Source: Roseivivax isoporae LMG 25204 (GTDB lineage Bacteria; Pseudomonadota; Alphaproteobacteria; Rhodobacterales; Rhodobacteraceae). Taken from it: a stretch of 64,000 bases of DNA. Shown here piece by piece: positions 16,828 through 25,966 of the stretch (the first letter of the stretch is position 1; each line of letters begins with the position of its first letter). Below the pieces are notes generated by a model. It saw only the letters and a program-made list of their open reading frames with translations, was not told the DNA's origin and did not search any database. Location of the stretch: positions 1 through 64,000 of the forward strand of contig NZ_JAME01000011.1 of the NCBI RefSeq assembly GCF_000521865.1, in the 5' to 3' direction. A program made the translations under genes and the position numbers.

Positions 16828-18015
16828 ATGAAACGACCAACAAGGCTCGCATCTGCCGCGCTGGCGACGGCGATCGCCCTGACCGCCGCCGGCGCCGCGA
16901 TCGCGCAGGATCCGATCACGATCGGCTATTCCATCGCGCGTACCGGCATCTACGCGGCCGCCGCGCCGTCGCAGGAAAACCCCTACAAGCTCTGGCAGAC
17001 GCAGGTGAACGCCGAGGGCGGGCTTGAGCTGCCCGACGGCGTCCGGCGCCCGGTGGAGTTCGTCAGCTACGACGACCAGTCCAACCCCGCCAACACCGTG
17101 CGGATTTACGAAAAGCTGATCACGCAGGACGAGGTCGATCTCCTGGCCGCGCCGTGGGGCACGCCGATGCACCTGGCCCTCGCGCCCGTGCTCCAGCGCT
17201 TCAAGATGCCGATGGTCGGCAATACCGCGGCATCCGTGCAGCTGCGGAACGTGGCGCCCGGCTATATCTGGTTCCCCACCTCGGCGATCCCCGACACGAT
17301 GGGGGCGGAGCTTGCCAAGATGATGCAGGCCGAGGGCGTCCAAAGCGTGGCCCTGCTCGCGAACGAGCTGCCCTATTCGCAGGAGTTCCGCAGTTTCCTG
17401 ATCCCCGCGCTCGAAGAGGCCGGGATCGAGGTCATGGTGGACGAAAGCTATCCGCCCGACATCAAGGACATGACCTCGATGCTGGTCGAGGTACGCGACG
17501 CGGCGCCGGACGCGGTGGTCGCGATGACCTACCCGTCGGATGCCTTCCTGTTCGCGGGGCAGGCGAAGGAGTTGGGGATCGAGGCGCCCTTCGTGATGTC
17601 GCTGATCGGCCCCACGATCGACGCCTACCGCAAGGCGAACGGGACCGCCGTGAATGGTGTCGTCTCCTCCGCACACTGGTCGCCCGAGGCGGTTGACTGG
17701 CCGAAGGGGCAGGCGTTCTTCGATGCCTACGTGGAGGCGTTCGGCGAGGAGCCCGACGCGCTCGATTCCGCGCTCGCCTACATGTCGCTGGAAATCCTCC
17801 AGCAGGCGGTGGCCGAGGTGGGCCTCGATCCTGAGGCGCTGCGCGAGGAGATCGCCAGCGGTACCTTCGACACGATCAACGGCGAGGTCCGCTTCGACGG
17901 CGTCCAGAACGTCGTGACCCCGACGGGCTTCGTCCAGATCCAGGACGGAAAGATCGAACTGGTCTGGCCCGAGGCCGTGAAGACCGCCGACTACGCGCCC
18001 AAGCAGGGCTGGTAA
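16828..18015 (+). CDS. Branched-chain-type ABC transporter substrate-binding protein
   Basis: The 395-residue periplasmic protein has a signal peptide (about 1-26, AIAQD) and a type 1 periplasmic binding fold of the Leu/Ile/Val-binding (HAAT) family: ITIGYSIARTG at the mature N-terminus and NPANTVRIYEKLI. Members near aromatic catabolic genes often bind aromatic acids rather than amino acids. AGGAGA precedes the start. A GC stem-loop follows, before the permease genes, which often lets the binding protein be made in excess. Confidence 0.9.
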   Translation: MKRPTRLASAALATAIALTAAGAAIAQDPITIGYSIARTGIYAAAAPSQENPYKLWQTQVNAEGGLELPDGVRRPVEFVSYDDQSNPANTVRIYEKLITQDEVDLLAAPWGTPMHLALAPVLQRFKMPMVGNTAASVQLRNVAPGYIWFPTSAIPDTMGAELAKMMQAEGVQSVALLANELPYSQEFRSFLIPALEEAGIEVMVDESYPPDIKDMTSMLVEVRDAAPDAVVAMTYPSDAFLFAGQAKELGIEAPFVMSLIGPTIDAYRKANGTAVNGVVSSAHWSPEAVDWPKGQAFFDAYVEAFGEEPDALDSALAYMSLEILQQAVAEVGLDPEALREEIASGTFDTINGEVRFDGVQNVVTPTGFVQIQDGKIELVWPEAVKTADYAPKQGW

Positions 18016-18023
18016 TCCGCGGA

Positions 18024-18046
18024 GCCCCGTCCATGGCGGGCGGGGC
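18024..18046 (+). terminator. Intercistronic stem-loop after the binding-protein gene
   Basis: A GCCCCG / CGGGGC stem lies between the binding protein and the first permease gene. No T run is present, so it is more likely a partial attenuator or mRNA-stability element than a full terminator. Confidence 0.4.
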
Positions 18047-18127
18047 AGCCTTCCGTGCCAATCCGACCCGCGCGGGCTTGGCCCCGCGCCATGCCCCCGG
18101 GGTCTCAGCTACGGGAACAGGACCGTC

Positions 18128-19015
18128 GTGGATACATTGCTGTCAGGACAACTTCTCTTTGCCGCGCTCGTTTCGGGATCGCTCTACGCGCTTGTCGCGC
18201 TCGGGCTGAACCTAGTCTACGGCACGCTGCGGCTGCTCAACATCGCCCATGGCGATCTGGTGATGATCGGGGCCTACACGGCCTTCTGGGCAATCTCGCT
18301 GCTCGCCATCCCGCCGGTCGTCTCGCTGGTCATCGCGGCCGCGCTCTGCGCCCTGCTGGGATGGGCCGTCTACGCGGGTCTCTTCCGGCGGATGCTGGCC
18401 AGGCCCGATCTCGCCAAGCGGGTCGAGGCGAACTCCCTGATCCTCTTCTACGGCATTTCGGTGATCCTGCAGAACCTCGCAGCGCTCGCGTTCACCTCGA
18501 CATCGCGCGGCTACCAGTACCTCGACACCGTCATCACGTGGCAGTGCGTCAGCATGACCGGCAACCGCCTGCTGTCGCTGGGCGTGGCGGCGGCGGTCTG
18601 CTTCGGCACCTTGCTGTTCCTGCGCTTCCACCTCTTCGGATGGAGCCTGCGCGCCGTGATCCAGCGGCGCGAGGCGGCGCAGGTCGTGGGCGTGAACCTC
18701 AACAGGGTTCAGATGCTGACGATCTGCGCCGGTTTCGCGGTCGCCGGCGTGGCGGGCGTGCTGGTCAGCATGACCGAGCAGATCACGCCCTTCATGGGGT
18801 TCCCGTTCACGATCGTGGCCTTCGTCGTGATCATCATCGGGGGCCTCGGCAATATCGGCGCCGGGGTGCTTGCAGGCTTCTGCCTCGGCCTCGTCGAGAC
18901 CTACGGCATCGCGCTGACCTCGCCCGGCTATCGCTCGATCCTGATCTACGGGCTCTTCGTCGGCGTTCTCCTTCTCCGTCCCGAAGGCATCTTTACCAAG
19001 GCGGTGCGGTCATGA
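18128..19015 (+). CDS. ABC transporter permease, LivH type
   Basis: The 295-residue inner-membrane protein has about eight hydrophobic segments and the LivH pattern SLYALVALGLNLVYGTLRLL at the N-terminus. The ABC-contact region (FGWSLRAVIQRREAAQVVG) lies near residue 175. The start is GTG at 18128. It overlaps the next gene by ATGA and forms the importer with the LivM, LivG and LivF partners. Confidence 0.92.
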   Translation: MDTLLSGQLLFAALVSGSLYALVALGLNLVYGTLRLLNIAHGDLVMIGAYTAFWAISLLAIPPVVSLVIAAALCALLGWAVYAGLFRRMLARPDLAKRVEANSLILFYGISVILQNLAALAFTSTSRGYQYLDTVITWQCVSMTGNRLLSLGVAAAVCFGTLLFLRFHLFGWSLRAVIQRREAAQVVGVNLNRVQMLTICAGFAVAGVAGVLVSMTEQITPFMGFPFTIVAFVVIIIGGLGNIGAGVLAGFCLGLVETYGIALTSPGYRSILIYGLFVGVLLLRPEGIFTKAVRS

Positions 19016-19914
19016 GGGGCGCCGGCATGATCCTCGGCGTCGCGCTCGCCGTATTCGGCGCGGCGGTTCCCGCTTTCGGAAGTCCCTACCTGATGGGAGT
19101 GGTCTTTCAGGTGGCGATGTGGATCGCCCTCGCGCAGAGCTGGTCGATGCTCTCCGCGACGACCGGCTACCTGTCTCTCGGCCATGCGGTGTTCTACGGC
19201 GTCGGAGCCTATGTCTGCGTCCTGCTGACCGGCACGATCCCTTTCGAGCTGGCGTTGCTCGCGGCGGCCGCCGCGGCCGCGCTTTTCGCCGCGCTGGTCG
19301 GGATGCCGGTGCTGAGGGTGCGCGGCCCCTATTTCGTGATCCTGACCTACGGGCTGTCCGAGCTTGTCCGCCACGTGGTCATGCGGATCGAATCCGCGCT
19401 CGGCAGCTTCGGGCGGATGATCTTCGACGTTCCCGCGACCGAGGTGCTGCTGTGGTGGATGGTTGGGCTTGCGGTGCTGGCCACCCTGGGCGCCTATGCC
19501 ATCCGTCACTCGCGCTTCGGTGCCGGACTGGCCGCCATCCGCGAGGACGAGGTCGCGGCCGAAACCGTCGGCGTTCCCGTCACGCGCCTCAAGCTCCTGG
19601 CCTTCATCGCGTCCGCCGCCATTCCCGGCGCCGTCGGCGGCCTCGCCCTGCTGCGCACGAGCTACTTCGAGCCCGCGCAGGCATTCGATCCGGTGATCTC
19701 GTTCACGATCGTCACCATGGCCCTCGTGGGCGGAACCGAAACGGTGCGCGGCCCGATCCTCGGTGCCGTGGGTTTCGCGCTGCTCTCGGAACTTCTGTGG
19801 TCCAGCCTGCCCCAGCTTTACATGATCGTGCTGGGCGTGACGCTGATCGCCTTCATCCTCTTCGTTCCGAGAGGCCTCTCCGGCTTGGTCGGACGCATCG
19901 GGAGGGCAGGCTGA
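19012..19914 (+). CDS. ABC transporter permease, LivM type
   Basis: The 300-residue membrane permease has the LivM hallmarks: TGYLSLGHAVFYGVGAY, the RVRGPYFVILTYGLSELVRH segment and the ABC-contact loop GAGLAAIREDEVAAETVGV. The start overlaps livH by four bases and the stop overlaps the next start (TGATG). It is the second membrane half of the importer. Confidence 0.92.
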   Translation: MRGAGMILGVALAVFGAAVPAFGSPYLMGVVFQVAMWIALAQSWSMLSATTGYLSLGHAVFYGVGAYVCVLLTGTIPFELALLAAAAAAALFAALVGMPVLRVRGPYFVILTYGLSELVRHVVMRIESALGSFGRMIFDVPATEVLLWWMVGLAVLATLGAYAIRHSRFGAGLAAIREDEVAAETVGVPVTRLKLLAFIASAAIPGAVGGLALLRTSYFEPAQAFDPVISFTIVTMALVGGTETVRGPILGAVGFALLSELLWSSLPQLYMIVLGVTLIAFILFVPRGLSGLVGRIGRAG

Positions 19915-20633
19915 TGGCATTTCTCGACATCACGGGCGTGAGCAAGCGCTTCGGCGGCCTCATGGCGCTCAGCGACGTCAGCCTTCAGGTCGAGAAGGGA
20001 GAAATCTTCGGCCTGATGGGGGCCAACGGCGCCGGCAAGACGACGCTCTTCAGCGTGATCGCCGGGCACGTGGCGCCCTCGGCCGGCGAGGTCGTCTTCA
20101 ACGGGACGCGCCTGACCGGACTGTCGCCCAGCCGGATCTGCCGCCTCGGCCTCTGCCGTACCTTCCAGATCGTGCGGCCCTTCGCCGGTCTCACGGTGGC
20201 CGAGAACCTGCGCGTCGCGGCCCTCTACGGAAGCGGGCGCAAGCTCTCGGCCGTCGAGATCGCCCGGGTGGTCGACGCGGCGCTGGAGGCCGTCGACCTG
20301 TCGGACCGTCGCCACCTCGACGCGGCGCAGCTGACCCTGTCCGGACAGAAGCGGCTGGAGATCGCCCGCGCGCTCGCCACCGGCGCGCAGCTCGTGATGC
20401 TGGACGAGGTCATGGCCGGCCTCAACCCGACCGAGGTCAGCGCGATGCTCGCCACGCTCGAACGGCTGCGCGGCGATCACAGGCTGACCTTCGTGATCGT
20501 CGAACACGTGATCGGCGCCCTGATGACGCTCTCCGACCGCATCCTCGTGCTCGATCACGGCGAGTGCATCGCGTTCGGCACGCCCGAGGAGATCGGCAAC
20601 CACGATCGCGTCGCGGAGGTGTACTTCGGATGA
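19914..20633 (+). CDS. ABC transporter ATP-binding protein, LivG type
   Basis: The 239-residue ATPase has Walker A GANGAGKTT (about 35-43), a signature LTLSGQKRLEIARAL and Walker B LVMLDEVMAGLNP. The signature is LSGQK rather than the usual LSYGQQR, and the expected Glu after Walker B Asp is present. The FQIVRPF Q-loop region is typical of LivG. The start overlaps the LivM stop by one base. Confidence 0.92.
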   Translation: MAFLDITGVSKRFGGLMALSDVSLQVEKGEIFGLMGANGAGKTTLFSVIAGHVAPSAGEVVFNGTRLTGLSPSRICRLGLCRTFQIVRPFAGLTVAENLRVAALYGSGRKLSAVEIARVVDAALEAVDLSDRRHLDAAQLTLSGQKRLEIARALATGAQLVMLDEVMAGLNPTEVSAMLATLERLRGDHRLTFVIVEHVIGALMTLSDRILVLDHGECIAFGTPEEIGNHDRVAEVYFG

Positions 20634-21346
20634 CCGTTCCCATGCTTTCCGTAACGGGACTGCGTGCCGCCTACGGGCCGGTCCAGGTCCTGTTCGACGT
20701 GGACTTCGACGTGGCAGCGGGCAGCGTGACAACGCTGATCGGTGCCAATGGCGCGGGCAAGACAACGATCATGAAATCCGTGGCCGGACTGGTATCGGCG
20801 ACGGGCGGGACGATCCGGTTCGAGGGGCGGGACATCACGCGGACGGCGAGCCACGACCGGGTGGACGCGGGCCTCTGCCTGATCCCCGAAGGACGCCTCG
20901 TGTTTCCGGGCATGACGGTCGAGCAGAACCTGCGCCTCGGTGCGATCGCGCCGAGGGCGCGGGCGGGCCATTCCGGGATGCTGCAAGAGGTGTTCCGGCG
21001 GTTTCCCCGGTTGGAGGAACGCCGGGCCCAGCAGGCCGGGCTGATGTCCGGGGGCGAACAGCAGATGCTGGCGCTCGGGCGGGGTCTCATGGCGCGGCCG
21101 CGCCTGATCCTGATGGACGAACCCACCCTCGGGCTGGCGCCGGTGATGGTGAAACAGGTTTTCGAGACGATCGAGGAGCTGCGCACCGCCGGCTTCACGA
21201 TCCTGCTCGCCGAACAGAATGCCAGGGTCGCGCTCGAGCTCGCCGACAGGGCCTACCTGCTGGAAAACGGCCGCGTCGCGCTGTCGGGGCCCGGGTCAGA
21301 CCTGCTGGGATCGCCCGAGGTGCGCCGCGCCTATCTCGGGATGTGA
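20630..21346 (+). CDS. ABC transporter ATP-binding protein, LivF type
   Basis: The 238-residue ATPase has Walker A GANGAGKTT, signature MSGGEQQMLALGRGL, Walker B LILMDEPTLGLAP and the LivF-specific IPEGRLVFPGMTVEQNL segment. The start overlaps the LivG stop (ATGA). Together with LivG it powers the importer. Confidence 0.93.
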   Translation: MTVPMLSVTGLRAAYGPVQVLFDVDFDVAAGSVTTLIGANGAGKTTIMKSVAGLVSATGGTIRFEGRDITRTASHDRVDAGLCLIPEGRLVFPGMTVEQNLRLGAIAPRARAGHSGMLQEVFRRFPRLEERRAQQAGLMSGGEQQMLALGRGLMARPRLILMDEPTLGLAPVMVKQVFETIEELRTAGFTILLAEQNARVALELADRAYLLENGRVALSGPGSDLLGSPEVRRAYLGM

Positions 21347-21384
21347 CCGCCATGCCCGCGTGTCCTCAACCATAGGAGCCGCAG

Positions 21385-21675
21385 ATGCGCTTCATCGCCC
21401 TCTTCCTCGACGACGTCCAGCCGGCGCAGATCGACGCGGATCTGACGCGGGACCACTTCGACTACCTGGCCGCCCGCCGCGATCGGATCACCGAGGCGGG
21501 CGGACTGCGCGAGGGGCCCGAGGCCCCCTTCTGCGGCTCGCTCTGGGTCATCGAGGCCGACACCCTGGCTGAGGCGCAGGCGCTCGCCGAGGGAGATCCC
21601 TACTGCAAGGCCGGGCTCCGGCCCGAGTGCCGCGTGCTGCAATGGAACCGGGCGCCCCTGCCCAAGACCGACTGA
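21385..21675 (+). CDS. YciI family protein
   Basis: The 96-residue ferredoxin-like protein of the YCII family opens with MRFIALFLDD, has the conserved GGLREGPEAPFCGSLWVIEA centre and an EGDPYCKAGL segment. Family members occur in degradation pathways and two are lyases or isomerases, but most have no proven reaction. AGGAG stands six bases before the start. Its place between the importer and the cupin gene suggests a role in the same pathway. Confidence 0.82.
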   Translation: MRFIALFLDDVQPAQIDADLTRDHFDYLAARRDRITEAGGLREGPEAPFCGSLWVIEADTLAEAQALAEGDPYCKAGLRPECRVLQWNRAPLPKTD

Positions 21676-21698
21676 CCCGACAAGGAAAGGATTGAGCC

Positions 21699-22145
21699 AT
21701 GAGTCTCCCGGACGGCACCGAGGTGAAGGTCTTCACCCCCGGCACCACGACCGAAGCCAAGCAGGGCATGCCGCAGTTCTTCGGCGTTTCTGAGAACACG
21801 ACCGGTGCCAGGCACCTGTCGCTGAACGTGACGGCCTTCGGCCCCGGCGGGCGGGCGAAGTCGCATCGGCACAGGGATTACGAGACGGCGATCTACACCA
21901 TGTCGGGCCGGATCGTGCTGCTGCACGGGCCGGCCCTCGAAACCGAGAGCCTGATGGAGCCCGGAAGCTTCTGCTTCATCCCGGCAGAGGTGCCGCATGT
22001 GGCCTTCAACCTGTCCGAGACCGAGCCGGCGACGGCGCTGACCGCGCGCAACGACCCGCGCGAGCAGGAGAACGTCGTGCTGATGCCCGAACTCGATACC
22101 GCGGACCTGGACGCGCGCATCGCCAAGCGCCGGGCGGAGGGCTGA
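21699..22145 (+). CDS. Cupin-domain protein
   Basis: The 148-residue single-cupin protein has a metal-binding motif with SHRHRDYETAIY (about 48-59, His and Glu ligands) and a second motif containing PHVAF (about 103-107). It may be a dioxygenase or isomerase of the pathway; the reaction is not readable. It has a good AAGGAAAGG site. The FAD monooxygenase gene starts three bases after its stop. Confidence 0.82.
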   Translation: MSLPDGTEVKVFTPGTTTEAKQGMPQFFGVSENTTGARHLSLNVTAFGPGGRAKSHRHRDYETAIYTMSGRIVLLHGPALETESLMEPGSFCFIPAEVPHVAFNLSETEPATALTARNDPREQENVVLMPELDTADLDARIAKRRAEG

Positions 22146-22148
22146 GGG

Positions 22149-23393
22149 ATGAAGGTCATCATCGCGGGCGGCGGCATCGGGGGCCTCACGGCCGCGCTGT
22201 ATCTCCACAAGCACGGCGTGTCCTGCCAGGTCTTCGAGAAGGTCCCGGAGATCCTGCAACTCGGCGTGGGCATCACCATGCTTCCGCATGCTATCCGCGC
22301 CATGAACGAACTCGGGCTGATGGAGCGGCTCGATGAGCTGGGCGTCCGCACGGACCGCATGATCTTCCGGACCCGTGGCGGGCAGGAAGTCTGGAACGCG
22401 CCGCGCGGCCTGGCGGCAGGCTACGACGTGCCGCAGATCACCGCGCACCGCGCAGACATCCATCAGGTGCTGCTCGATGCCGTGACCGAACGGCTTCCCG
22501 CGGGGGCACTGACCCTCGACGCGGCGTTCGAGGCCGTGGAGGACACGGGGGAGGGGGTCCACGTCACCCTGCGGCGGGGGGACGGCACCACGTTCACAGC
22601 CGAGGGCGACGTGCTGATCGGGGCCGACGGCATCCATTCCGCCGTGCGCCGTCTCCTGAACCCCGACGAGGGCGCGCCGCGCTGGTCCGGCCTGATGCTC
22701 TGGCGCGGAGCGCTGGACTGGCCGAAGGTGCTCGACGGGCACACGATTATCAATTCGGGCGGCATCGGCAGAAAGTTCATCTTCTACCCGATCGGCCCCG
22801 GCAAGACGCCCGGCACGCAGCTCATGAACTGGGCTTGCGTGGTCCGCCAGGCCGAGCCGGGCGCGCCGGCGCCCGGCCGCGAGGACTGGAACCGCGAGGC
22901 GCAGGCCGAGGTGCTGCACCCGATCCTCGCCGATTTCGACGTGCCCGAGACCGACATCCGCGCGATGGTCGACGCTACGCCTGTGTTCTGGGATTTCCCG
23001 ATGTGCGACCGGGACCCGCTCAAGACGTGGACACGGGGCCGCGTGACCCTGCTCGGAGACGCTGCGCACCCGATGTATCCGTTCGGGGCGAACGGATCGG
23101 CGCAGGCGATCCTCGATGCGCGCGCACTCGGTCGGCTCTGCGGCGCGGGCGGCGATCCGGCCGCGATCCTGCAGGCCTACGAGGCCGAGCGGCTCGGGCC
23201 GGTGAACGAGGTCGTCGCCGGCAATCGCACCGGCGGGCCGGAGCGCGTGATCGACGAGGTGGAAGCCCGCATCGCGCACATGCCCGGGCAAAGGTTCTCC
23301 GATCTCGAGACGATCCTGCCCTTCAAGGAACGCGACGCCATCGTGAACGGCTATTCGAGGCTTGCGGGCTTCGCGACGGAGCAGGTGCGCTGA
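22149..23393 (+). CDS. FAD-dependent monooxygenase (PheA/TfdB, salicylate-hydroxylase-like)
   Basis: The 414-residue flavoprotein has the three class A hydroxylase motifs. These are GxGxxG (GGGIGGLTAALYLHKHG, about 7-23), DG (DVLIGADGIHSAVRR, about 155-169) and GD (RVTLLGDAAHPMYPFGANG, about 299-317). It uses NAD(P)H and oxygen to hydroxylate an aromatic ring. It closes the operon-like array from the molybdenum hydroxylase onward and probably acts on the hydroxylase product; the substrate is unknown. Confidence 0.9.
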   Translation: MKVIIAGGGIGGLTAALYLHKHGVSCQVFEKVPEILQLGVGITMLPHAIRAMNELGLMERLDELGVRTDRMIFRTRGGQEVWNAPRGLAAGYDVPQITAHRADIHQVLLDAVTERLPAGALTLDAAFEAVEDTGEGVHVTLRRGDGTTFTAEGDVLIGADGIHSAVRRLLNPDEGAPRWSGLMLWRGALDWPKVLDGHTIINSGGIGRKFIFYPIGPGKTPGTQLMNWACVVRQAEPGAPAPGREDWNREAQAEVLHPILADFDVPETDIRAMVDATPVFWDFPMCDRDPLKTWTRGRVTLLGDAAHPMYPFGANGSAQAILDARALGRLCGAGGDPAAILQAYEAERLGPVNEVVAGNRTGGPERVIDEVEARIAHMPGQRFSDLETILPFKERDAIVNGYSRLAGFATEQVR

Positions 23394-23566
23394 CCGATCG
23401 GTCGGTCGGCCCGGCGATCCGCTGCGGCGCTCTCAGTCCCTCCAGGCCGGCCCCCTTCCGCTGACGCGCCGCCGCGGCCCGGCCGGTGCGCGGTGAGGGG
23501 GCCAGCCACGACGGGCCACGATCCCGGCAATGGGCGCGACGGGCCCCTGTCACGGGTCCGTCCGGC

Positions 23567-24427
23567 CTAGAGCGCGGTCCAGAATGCCTCGGCTGCGGGA
23601 CCGAGGTGGCGATCCTCCGACCGGATCTTCCGCAAGTGGCGTCGTGTCGCCGGATCCTCGGGCATCAGGAAGGTCAGTTGGTCGGGCTGGTGCTGCAGGG
23701 CGGCACGCGGCAGCACCGTTGCGCCGAGGCCCGCGCGCACGAAGGACAAGAGCGCGGTCGTGTTGCGGGCCTCGAGATTGCAGGCCATGAGCAACCGCGG
23801 CACGCAGGCGTGATCGACAAGGTGGCAGAGCGGGTTCGCGATGAGCGGTTCCCGTTCGAGCAGGCTCCAGGAGACCGCTGATCCATCTGTGACTGCCCGT
23901 GCGATTGGCCCATCCGTGCGGCAGACAATGCCGAGGTCGTCCTCGAGGATCACGTTGCCATCCTCCGGGGCATCCGTCGTCGCCGACAGGATTCCGATAT
24001 CGGCGGCGTCGAGCTTGACCCGCCGGCGCACCGTCGCGCTGTCCACGTCGCTGATCTCGAGCCTCACGTCGGGACGGATGCGGCGGAAGGCGGCGATGAC
24101 GCCAGGCAGGACGGTGACGGCCGCCGACGGTACCGCGGCGATCCGGACCGTTCCCGCCGTCGAGACCGCGTGCCGCCCGATGGCGTCGACACTGCGGGCG
24201 AAGGCATCGGTGGCGCGGCTGCTTTCCTCGAGCACGAGCTGTCCCAGCGGCGTCAGCCGGTTCTTCCGGTCGGTCTCGAACAGGGGGGCGCCGATATGGG
24301 CTTCGAGCTGCGCGAGTGTCATCGACACCGCGGACGGCGTCCGGGCAAGCAGCGCCGACGCCGCGGTGAGCGAGCCTTGCTCCGCGACGATCCGAAAGGT
24401 GCGCAGCATCTCGAGCTTGATGGCCAT
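23567..24427 (-). CDS. LysR-family transcriptional regulator
   Basis: The 286-residue protein has a helix-turn-helix (about 4-62, GSLTAASALLARTPSAVSMTL) and an effector domain. It is divergent from the aldehyde dehydrogenase gene, and a perfect palindrome lies in the 93-base intergenic region, so it is the likely activator of the ALDH-to-RidA operon. It is separated from the FAD monooxygenase gene by about 170 GC-rich bases with no gene. Confidence 0.9.
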   Translation of the reverse strand: MAIKLEMLRTFRIVAEQGSLTAASALLARTPSAVSMTLAQLEAHIGAPLFETDRKNRLTPLGQLVLEESSRATDAFARSVDAIGRHAVSTAGTVRIAAVPSAAVTVLPGVIAAFRRIRPDVRLEISDVDSATVRRRVKLDAADIGILSATTDAPEDGNVILEDDLGIVCRTDGPIARAVTDGSAVSWSLLEREPLIANPLCHLVDHACVPRLLMACNLEARNTTALLSFVRAGLGATVLPRAALQHQPDQLTFLMPEDPATRRHLRKIRSEDRHLGPAAEAFWTAL

Positions 24428-24445
24428 TACAGAAATCCTGAAATT

Positions 24446-24457
24446 ACATTCAAATGT
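24446..24457. promoter_or_regulatory. Candidate LysR operator
   Basis: The perfect palindrome ACATTCAAATGT, inside the AT-rich divergent intergenic region, sits about 20 bases from the LysR start and 64 bases before the ALDH start. Confidence 0.45.
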
Positions 24458-24520
24458 TCAAGATAGTCTGAAGTCATTCTCCCCGCTAAGGACTGGAGTC
24501 AAGCAAGACGAGGATGAGCG

Positions 24521-25966
24521 ATGCACACCGGACTCTACATCGACGGCCGCTGGGAAGCCGGCGCCAGCGAGATCGAAAACCGCAATCCCTCGGACCTGTC
24601 GGATGTGATCGGCCATTATGCGCAGGCGAGCGCGGACCAGCTGGACGCGGCCCTGCACGCGGCCAGGCGCGCGCAGGTGGCATGGTGGGCCGCGGGCATC
24701 CAGAAACGCCACGACGTGCTCATGGCGATCGGCACCGAGCTGATGGCCCGCGCGGATGAGATCGGTCGGACCGTGGCGCGCGAGGAAGGAAAGCCGCTGG
24801 CCGAAGGCAAGGGCGAGGTCTACCGCGCCGGGCAGTTCTTCACGTATTTCGCCGGAGAATGCCTGCGCAATCAGGGCGACCTGGCTGAAAGCGTCCGTGC
24901 CGGCGTGGAGATCGATGTGCGCCGCGAACCCTTGGGCGTCGTGGCGATCATCTCGCCCTGGAATTTCCCGGTCGCGACCCCCGCGTGGAAGATCGCCCCG
25001 GCGCTCGCCTTCGGCAATGCGGTGGTCTGGAAACCCGCGAACCTGACTCCGGCCAGTGCGGTTGCCCTGACCGAGATCATCGCCAGGCAGGATATCCCGG
25101 CAGGCCTCTTCAATCTTGTTGCCGGCCCGGGCCGCGATGTCGGCCAGCGCCTCGTCGATAGCCGAGAGGTCGCGGCGATCAGCTTTACCGGCTCGGTCCC
25201 GGTGGGGCGCGGCCTCGCCGCCTCGGCCATCCGCAACATGACCAAGGTGCAGATGGAGATGGGGTCGAAAAATCCAATGGTCATCATGGACGATGCCGAT
25301 CTCGATCTTGCCGTGGCCTGCGCGTCCGGTGCGGCCTTCGGGGCCACCGGCCAGAAATGCACGGCCGCCTCGCGCCTGATCGTGCACGATTCCGTCCATG
25401 ACGCGTTCGTCGAGAAGCTGGTCGAGGCGGCAGAGGCTCTCCGGGTCGGTCACGCGCTGGAAGAGGGGACGCAGCTTGGCCCCGTGGTAAGCGAGAGCCA
25501 GCTCGCGCAGAACCTCGACTATGTCGGGATCGGCAAACGCGAAGGCGCCGAGCTCTTGTGCGGCGGCGCGCGGCTGGAGCGCGCAACCGAGGGATATTAC
25601 ATGTCCCCGGCGGTCTTCGCGGGAACGCGGAACGACATGCGCATCAACCGTGAGGAGATGTTCGCGCCGATCACCTGCGTGATCAAGGCGGGCAGCTATG
25701 ACGAGGCGCTCGCCATCGCCAATGACAGCGAATTCGGCCTGACCGCGGGGATCATGACGCGCAGCCTGGCGCGCGCCAGCCATTTCCGCGCCAACATGCG
25801 CGCAGGCTGCGTCATGGTGAACCTCCCGACGGCGGGCACGGATTACCACGTCCCCTTCGGCGGACGCGGTGCGTCGTCCTATGGTCCGCGCGAGCAGGGG
25901 GCCTACGCCGCCGAGTTCTACACCACCGTCAAGACCGCCTACGTCGCAGCGGGCGAGCCGTCATGA
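24521..25966 (+). CDS. NAD(P)-dependent aldehyde dehydrogenase
   Basis: The 481-residue ALDH has the nucleotide-site PWNFPVATPAWK (about 147-158), the general base region VQMEMGSKNP (about 244-253) and the catalytic cysteine GATGQKCTAASR (about 278-289). It most resembles the succinate/alpha-ketoglutarate semialdehyde dehydrogenase branch. It overlaps the next gene by ATGA. It presumably oxidises an aldehyde intermediate of the pathway served by the downstream BCCT transporter. Confidence 0.9.
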   Translation: MHTGLYIDGRWEAGASEIENRNPSDLSDVIGHYAQASADQLDAALHAARRAQVAWWAAGIQKRHDVLMAIGTELMARADEIGRTVAREEGKPLAEGKGEVYRAGQFFTYFAGECLRNQGDLAESVRAGVEIDVRREPLGVVAIISPWNFPVATPAWKIAPALAFGNAVVWKPANLTPASAVALTEIIARQDIPAGLFNLVAGPGRDVGQRLVDSREVAAISFTGSVPVGRGLAASAIRNMTKVQMEMGSKNPMVIMDDADLDLAVACASGAAFGATGQKCTAASRLIVHDSVHDAFVEKLVEAAEALRVGHALEEGTQLGPVVSESQLAQNLDYVGIGKREGAELLCGGARLERATEGYYMSPAVFAGTRNDMRINREEMFAPITCVIKAGSYDEALAIANDSEFGLTAGIMTRSLARASHFRANMRAGCVMVNLPTAGTDYHVPFGGRGASSYGPREQGAYAAEFYTTVKTAYVAAGEPS

